A DNA stretch of 64,000 bases from the NCBI GenBank assembly GCA_018398585.1, contig JAGTTD010000001.1, positions 16,060,501 through 16,124,500 on the forward strand. The letters run 5' to 3'. How positions within the stretch are numbered: the stretch's first letter is position 1; each line of letters opens with the position of its first letter. This document shows, piece after piece, positions 57,921 through 64,000 of this stretch. The DNA is from Simmondsia chinensis (Eukaryota > Streptophyta > Magnoliopsida > Caryophyllales > Simmondsiaceae). The position numbers and the translations under genes were made by a program. Below the pieces are notes generated by a model, which saw nothing but the letters and a program-made list of their open reading frames with translations, was not told the DNA's origin and ran no database searches.

Positions 57921-58447
57921 CTTTTGCTTTTATTGAAGATATGATTTTCCAAAATACGTACATAACTATTATTGAAATACAATTATAATCTAGGTTATTC
58001 GAATAAATAGAAGGACAAATTAATGTGAAAGCGCTTGAACTTTAAATTTAACACAATACATTTTACAAACTCTGAAATTGAATACAATCCATGGTACAGC
58101 TTATATATACTTGGAAGTTAGCTGGTCGAAATAAGCACGTGCTTGGCATGCGTGTCATTTGGTTGCCTTATTTTCAAAATGCTTAACTAATACTTGTTAT
58201 TTTTAGTAATACATATTTTTTTCTATTTTAATTTCATTTGAAACCCTTACTGTATAAGCTTGAGCTTTGTAATTGAGATATTTATGAAAACAGTCAATGC
58301 AAATCTCTTTTCTTCCTAAATTCTCTCTTCTTTCTCCCTCTATCCTTCTATTCTTGCTAAATTCATCAATGTTTGCTCTCAGTTCATCCTCGTTGGTATC
58401 AAATTAGTATCAGAGCCCAGGTCCTCTAACTTGTGGGTATCGAATTC
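57921..58447 (+). repeat. Probable gypsy LTR end and primer-binding site
   Basis: The sequence leads into a gag gene. At about 58,410 it reads agtatcagagccc, matching the initiator tRNA-Met primer type (TGGTATCAGAGC, first G changed), with a related ttggtatcaa just upstream at 58,394. The LTR end is therefore near 58,390, and a CT-rich leader precedes it. The LTR start was not found. Confidence 0.55.
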
Positions 58448-58456
58448 TATCTAAAT

Positions 58457-60715
58457 ATGGCTGAAAATACTCGATCATGTCTGAAATATGAAGAGCAGAA
58501 GAAATTGTAACTTCCCAAGTCAAATCCACCAATGAAGTGGTGAAGCATTTTGTTGGCTAGTTGAAAGCGTCACTACAGGAGCTCAGAGAAATGGTCATTG
58601 CTAGGGATGGCAATTGCACCCGAATTTATCGGATATCCATCTAACCCGATCCATTTATAATGGATTGGGATGCAAAATATGGATTTTAAATGGATTTGAA
58701 TTTGGATGCCGATAAATGAGTTTTGAGCCGAGTCGGATTTGAATGACATCAAACCCAACCCAGACTCGACCCAAAGTTATGTTTAATGTAGCAAAAATTG
58801 AAGTCTTTAACATGCTAAACCATATTCCAACATTTTGAAGTTTGTTTTGGCACTATAATATTTTCTATAGAGCGATGATTTAACAAATTTATGTATAAAG
58901 ATTACTTGTTAAGAGGTATTTTGGTCTAAAAGGAAAAAAGATACAGCGATTTATCCAAATATTAGTTTTTGAGGTATTATTATTAGTACATTATTATTGT
59001 TAGTATATTAATATTAGATTGTAATATTTTAATTTATTCTATATTTTAAATGAGTGATGAATTTGGGTTGGATAGACGTTCCACCCTATAGATTTGGATT
59101 TGGATTGAATTTTTATGGAATAAATGAGTTTTTTTGAATTTAGGTTGGATTGAGTTTTTTTGGGTTGGATTTGGATGAAGACAAACCCGATCCATTGCCA
59201 TCTTTAATCATCGTAATGGCTTTGCAGCAGAGTCGATCTATGGACAACGGAGGTATGGTTGAAGGAGGATCTAATCCAACTACCGTGAATCTGGAAAATT
59301 CTGATCAAAATTCTGTGCATAAAGCAGGTAACAATCTGTATTCTGCTAGATTTAGCAAGGTGGACTTTCCATTGTTCTATGGAGAAGATGTAAATGGGTG
59401 GTTATACAGATGTCAGCAATTTTTCTTGATAGATAATACCCCGGATTATGCTACAATTAGATTAATGTCTATTCACTTGAGAGGGCTAGCGTTTCAATGG
59501 CATCAAAAATACATATTGAACAGAGTAGATCCTACTACAATCCCTTGGAATGAGTATGCAAGTTCCTTATAGGCCAGGTTTGAGAATGCTTATGAGGATC
59601 CAATATCAGAGCTCATGAGTTTGAGGCAAAATGGAACTGTGAAGGATTACTTAGCTAAGTTTGATACCATTTCCATTATAACTTATATGAAAGAAACCAA
59701 ACTTGTTAGCTGTTTTTTGATTGGGCTCCGTGATGATCTTAAGTTGAAAGTAAGGTCCAGGCAACCTGCTACCCAGCAGCATGCAATCTCCCTAGCCAAA
59801 TTAGCTGAGGCTAAGGTAGAGGTATTGGCCAAGCAATTAAGATACTATAAAGTCCAATTGTTACCAACACCAACCACTCCAAAAATTTCCCATACCTTAG
59901 CTCAAAACTCAAACAAAAATAGCTCAACATACACTAGAAATACTTCATACACTCCAAACACCCCAACTGTAGTTAAACCTTAAAGGACCATGACCAAGGT
60001 TGAGCTATAAGAGAAAAGAGCCAAATGATTGTACTATTTTTGTGATGAAAAGTTTGAGGTAGGACATAAATGCAAAGCTAAAAGAGCCTTACCTCTTTCA
60101 TTGAGGTGGGTAATGACGATAACAAAGAAGTTAGTGAAGATTTTGATTAGTCAATCAAAGAGGAAGTGGAAGGTCGAGCCTACCGCACACATCTCATTAC
60201 ATGCCTTATTTGGAGCTCCTAATTACCAAACTTTGAGGATCACTAGTTATGTGAGAAGGAAGCCTAACATATATTGATCGATTTTGGATCAACCCACAAC
60301 TTCATAGATTTTACTTTGGCCTCAAAATTGTGCTGCAATATGACTCAAATAAACTCAATTTAAGTAGCTGTAGCTGATGGTAGCAACCTGAGTGACAATA
60401 GTCTATGTAAGCACCTCTCATCGAAGATGCAAGGGGCTACTTACAGATCTAATTTCCTTCTAATCCCATTAGGGGGATGTGATATAGTGTTGGGGATAGA
60501 ATGGTTATCCACTTTGGGGGATATTAAGTGCAACTTCAAGGAGTTCACAATGGTATTCACGTTTAAGGGGTGAAGGCACCCATGCTTGTAAGACAGTGGG
60601 AGCCAAGGCTATCTACAAGATTAATCCAAACTCACCATTCATTCCACTATTGCAAGTGATTCCTAAGGCTAGTCAAGACACCCATACAGAATTCATGATG
60701 AGATGCCCTACCTTC
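58457..60715 (+). pseudogene. Ty3/gypsy gag and protease remnant, with a MITE inside
   Basis: Start near 58,457 (MAENTRSCLKYEEQKK), interrupted by a MITE at 58,602-59,206. The frame 59,216-59,572 then 59,615-59,983 gives a Retrotrans_gag domain: KVDFPLFYGEDVNGWLYRCQ, LRGLAFQWHQKYI, and LRQNGTVKDYLAKFDTI with IGLRDDLKLKVRSRQP. A zinc knuckle follows at about 60,029 (YYFCDEKFEVGHKCK): the first Cys is Tyr, leaving FC..GH..C. Sequence to 60,570 is a badly decayed aspartic protease (about 60,275: DFGSTHNFI-type reading only across frames). After about 60,715 the gypsy similarity ends. Confidence 0.82.
58602..59206. mobile_element. hAT-type MITE within the gypsy gag
   Basis: Ends TAGGGATGGCAAT and, in reverse complement, TAAAGATGGCAAT. 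Flanks gtcattgc (58,594-58,601) and atcatcgt (59,207-59,214) look like a diverged 8-bp duplication: both code Val/Ile-Ile and rejoin the gag frame at Met-Ala-Leu-Gln. 605 bp, rich in ggat/atcc words, no transposase. Confidence 0.75.
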
Positions 60716-60789
60716 AAGGGGTTATAGATTATGAGTCAGGGATGAGAATAGGACAATTACTATTGTATGTAGGGGTGTTAACTTCAACG

Positions 60790-62690
60790 ACGGTGAGATG
60801 CCCTACCTTAAAGAAAAACTAGACAAGAGTCCAACCTTAGTTAGGACCTTTCATCCTGACTTATATGAGTTCGAGGAGAACCCACCTAATCCTATTAGCC
60901 TTGAAACTAAAGTAGAGGACAATCAGAATGAACATGAAGATAACCCATGTGAAAACAGAACAGTTAGAGCACAAAACAGACCTGAACAAGATGAAATAGG
61001 ATCTGAAACCGAACCCTCTGGTGCTTAATAGAACCTAGGTAATTACCAACTGGCCAGAGATAGGGTTAGAAGAGACATTAGGGCTCCTGATAGGTACAGT
61101 TTTGCTGACTGTATAGCCTATGCCCTTAACGCTGCATTAGAGTACGTACAGTCTGAACCTATGTCCTATAACCAAACCATAAACAGTAAGCATTCAACAG
61201 AGTGGCCAAGTGCCATGACTGCTGAAATGGAAAGTCTTAAGAAAAATCAGACTTCGGTCTTAGTCCCTAGGCCTAAGAAACTAGTAGGTTTTAAATGGGT
61301 ATTTAAGGTTAAAGAACTTGAACCTCCTGAAGGTAAACCAAGATTTAGAGCTAGATTAGTAGCCAAGGGATTCACCCAAAAGGAGGATGTTGATTATATA
61401 GAAATTTTCAATTTTGTAGTAAAATACACCATTATTCATGTTCTTATGTGTTTAACTGCTTTATATGGTATGTATTTGGACCAAATGGATGTTACCACCC
61501 CATTTTTACATTGTGAGCTTAAGGAGGAGATCCTCATGTCTCAGCCTAAAAGTTTTACAGAACCAAACAGATCTGATATGGTATGCTTGCAGAAAAAAAA
61601 ATCATTATATGGTTTAAAAGAGTCACCACATCAGTTGTATAAGAGATTTGATGCGTTCATGCGTGATAATGGTTTTGTTAGGGCCGTGCATGATTCCTAT
61701 TTTTATTACAAGAATGTTGGATGTGTAAATGCTATGTTCCTACTTATATATATTGATGATATGCTCTTAGCCAGCAGGTCCTCAAGTCAGATTCTGGACC
61801 TAAAAAGGAGGTTAAACAGTTCATTTGATATGAAAGATATGGGTAATGCTAAGAGGATATTAGGGGTGAATATAGTTAGAGGCAGATCATGTAAAACTAT
61901 AACTTTAAGTCAAAACTATTATCTAATCAAAGTTTTAAAAAGGTTTAATATGTTTGATTCTATACCTATGCCCTGAAACAAAACAAGAAAAACTTAAAAT
62001 GAGCAATATTCCATATGTTAATGCTATAGGGTCATTGATGTATGCTATGACTCGCACTAGGCTGGATTTAGCTTTTCCTATGAGTATTCTGTCTAGATCT
62101 ATGGCCAACCCTAGAAAGGTACACTAGGATGGTGTGAAATGATTACTTAGATATGTTAAAGGAACCATAGACTTAGGCTTAACCTTTGGTAGGGACCAAG
62201 GTAACCTGAACTTGACTGTGTATGTAGATGCTGATTTTGCTGGAGATTTAGATGGGAGATCCACTTCTAGCTATATTTTTACTTTAACTGGTGGAGTGTT
62301 GGAGGTCTAAGTTAGAGACTTTAACCTCACTTTTCACCACTGAGCATAATTTATGGCAATATCTGATGCTATGAAAGAGGATATACGGCTTAGGGGACTG
62401 CTATCTAAAATTAAGTTAGACTTGGGACCACCTAAAATCTATTTAGATAGTCAATCAGCAATATCACTGCGTAGAAACCCAGTATTTCATGATAGAATAA
62501 AACACTTTGCTGTTAGAAGGTATTTCATAATGGACCAGTTAGAGGCAAACTTAGCTGATTTGCTGAAAATAGATACTGAGGACTACCCTGCTGACATGGC
62601 TATGAAGTCCCTACCTTTGGAGAAGTTTATACATTTTATTAAGCTTGTCCAAATGGAATGGAACCCATGGTAAAATAGTTTGCAAAAATG
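60790..62690 (+). pseudogene. Ty1/copia RT and RNase H, copy A
   Basis: The copia part joins directly to the gypsy part at about 60,720-60,800. After an acidic linker (60,798-61,028), 61,070-61,976 encodes the RT: YQLARDRVRRDIRAPDRYSF, GFKWVFKVKELEPPEGKPRF, ARLVAKGFTQKEDVDYIEIF, MDVTTPFLHCELKEEILMSQ, and the catalytic site as MFLLIYIDDMLLA, where YIDD is intact. It stops at 61,976, where 30 bp present in copy B are missing. RNase H follows in other frames: VYVDADFAGDLDGRSTSSYI, then DSQSAISLRRNPVFHDRIKH (62,353-62,673). Integrase, protease and gag of copia origin are absent. Confidence 0.88.
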
Positions 62691-62889
62691 TTCCCTATTG
62701 TTCGAGAGAATCTAGTGGTTAGTTCATATAAATACCAAGATAGAGATTGTAAGATCATAGTTAGTAAGTATATAACCTAAACCATGCCTAATGATTATTA
62801 ATTAGGTAAAATGACTTTAAAATGAGACTAGCTATTAATAGGGTTATTACAAGTTAAATCAAAATGCATCACTTAGTTTACTAAAATAA

Positions 62890-64000
62890 GTAAAATGAGT
62901 TTACTAATATATGTTGATGACATGCTCTTAGCTAGTAGGTCCCAAAGTCAGATTATGGATCTAAAAAGGAGGTTAAACTAGGATGGATATAGTTAGAGAC
63001 AGATCACGTAAAACTATAACTTAAGCCAAAATTGTTATCTAATCAAAGTTTTAAAAAGGTTTAATATGTTTGATTCTATACCTGTAAAACTACCCATGGC
63101 ACAACAAACCAGTGCCCTGAAACAAAACAAGAAAAGCATAAAATGAGCAATATTCCATATGCTAATGCTATAGGGTCGTGGATGTGTGCTATGATTTGCA
63201 ATAGGCTAGATTTTGCTTTTCCTATGAGTGTTTTGTCTAGATTTATGGCCAACCCTAGAAAGGTACACTAGGATAGTGCGAAATGGTTACTTAGATATAT
63301 TAAAAGAACCATATAACTTAGGCTTAACATTTGGTAGGGATCAAGGTAACCTGTACCTGACTAGGTACATAGATGTTGATTTCGTTGGAGATTTAGATAG
63401 GAGACGATCCACTTCTAGCTATATTTTTACTTTAACCACTGAAGCAATAAGTTGGAGGTCTAACTTATAGAATTTAATGTCACTTTCCACCACTGAAGCA
63501 GAATTTATGGCAATATCTGATGCTATAAAAGATGGTATACAGCTTAGGGGACTCCTATCTGAAATTAAGTTAGACCTGGGACCACATAAAATCTATTCAG
63601 ATAGTCAACAAGCAATAGCACTATGCAGAAACCCAGCATTTCATGATAGAACGAAACACCTTGCTGTTAGAAGGTATTTCATGATGGACCAGTTAGAGGA
63701 AAACCTGGCTGATCTGCTGAAAATAGATACTGAGGACAACCCCGTTGACATGGGTATGAGGGACCTTTGGAGAAGTTTATACGGTTTATTAAGCTTGTCC
63801 AAATGAAATGGAACTCGAGGTAAAATAGTTTGCAAGAATGCTCCCTATTGTTAGAGAGGATCTAGTGGTTAGTCCATATAAATACCAAGATGAAGATTGT
63901 AAAATCTTAGTTGGTAAATATATGACCAAAACTATGCCTAGTAATTATAAAATTAGGTAAAATGAGTTTAAAATGAGACTAGCTATTGATAGGGTTATTA
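62890..64000 (+). pseudogene. Ty1/copia RT-RNase H 3' part, tandem copy B (runs off window)
   Basis: A second copy of the 3' portion of copy A. It starts at tatgttgatgacatgctctt (about 62,909), equal to the YxDDML site of copy A at about 61,750. It keeps the 30 bp missing from copy A, but has lost about 50 bp after AGGTTAAACT (62,978). RNase H is better kept: FVGDLDRRRSTSSYIFTLTT, then LSTTEAEFMAISDAIKDGIQ and DSQQAIALCRNPAFHDRTKH (63,477-63,806). Tail sequence up to 64,000 still matches copy A to the base level in stretches. The spacing is about 1.15 kb. Confidence 0.88.

Noticed and set aside
1..64000. Organellar or bacterial origin
   Set aside because: Spliceosomal introns, LTR elements, LINEs and MITEs throughout indicate nuclear plant DNA.

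Overview
This is plant nuclear DNA, most likely from an angiosperm. It shows GT-AG introns, plant families of Ty1/copia and Ty3/gypsy retrotransposons, L1 and RTE LINEs, tRNA- and 5S-headed SINEs, and several DNA-transposon groups (PIF/Harbinger, hAT, MULE and pogo types, many of them MITEs). Only one ordinary host gene is supported. It is a complete rhomboid-like protease with a C-terminal UBA domain, resembling Arabidopsis RBL15, spread over 13 coding exons from 31,785 to 55,021 on the + strand. The exons join in frame into about 401 codons, close to the roughly 400 residues expected, with the catalytic Ser and His and the UBA motif all present.

Layout. 1-12.6 kb is a decayed two-gene PIF/Harbinger transposon. 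Its transposase is split by an Athila-like gypsy element (minus strand), whose own right LTR is split by a 5'-truncated RTE LINE. 13-15.4 kb holds an LTR-element remnant and an ~67-bp hairpin minisatellite. 15.4-21.6 kb is an L1 LINE split by a 2.4-kb apparent solo LTR, which carries a MULE-type MITE. 22.7-23.3 kb has a ~183-bp tandem repeat. 24.3-30.9 kb is a decayed copia element hosting a MITE and a 114-bp RTE tail. 31.8-55.0 kb is the rhomboid gene. Its 13.3-kb intron 6 contains a sense RTE, a tRNA SINE, a copia fragment and an antisense RTE that is itself interrupted by a nearly full-length copia element and an Emigrant-like MITE. Intron 8 holds a non-autonomous hAT element carrying a 5S-rRNA/RTE-tail chimeric SINE. 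Intron 12 holds a tRNA SINE ending in a ~37-base G tract. 55.2-58 kb is nested MITEs. 58.4-64 kb is a gypsy gag joined to a copia RT/RNase H, followed by a second tandem copy of the copia 3' part.

How it fits together: the host contribution is one membrane protease/ubiquitin-binding gene that has absorbed about 19 kb of intron, much of it recognisable transposon. The strongest candidate for something unusual is the retroposon at 50,913-51,183. It has a 5S rRNA head with internal promoter regions, the 3' tail of the RTE LINE, and a 12-bp target duplication. That same RTE 3' tail recurs across the window, attached to LINE bodies, to the 5S head, or on its own. All coordinates and reading frames were worked out by eye.
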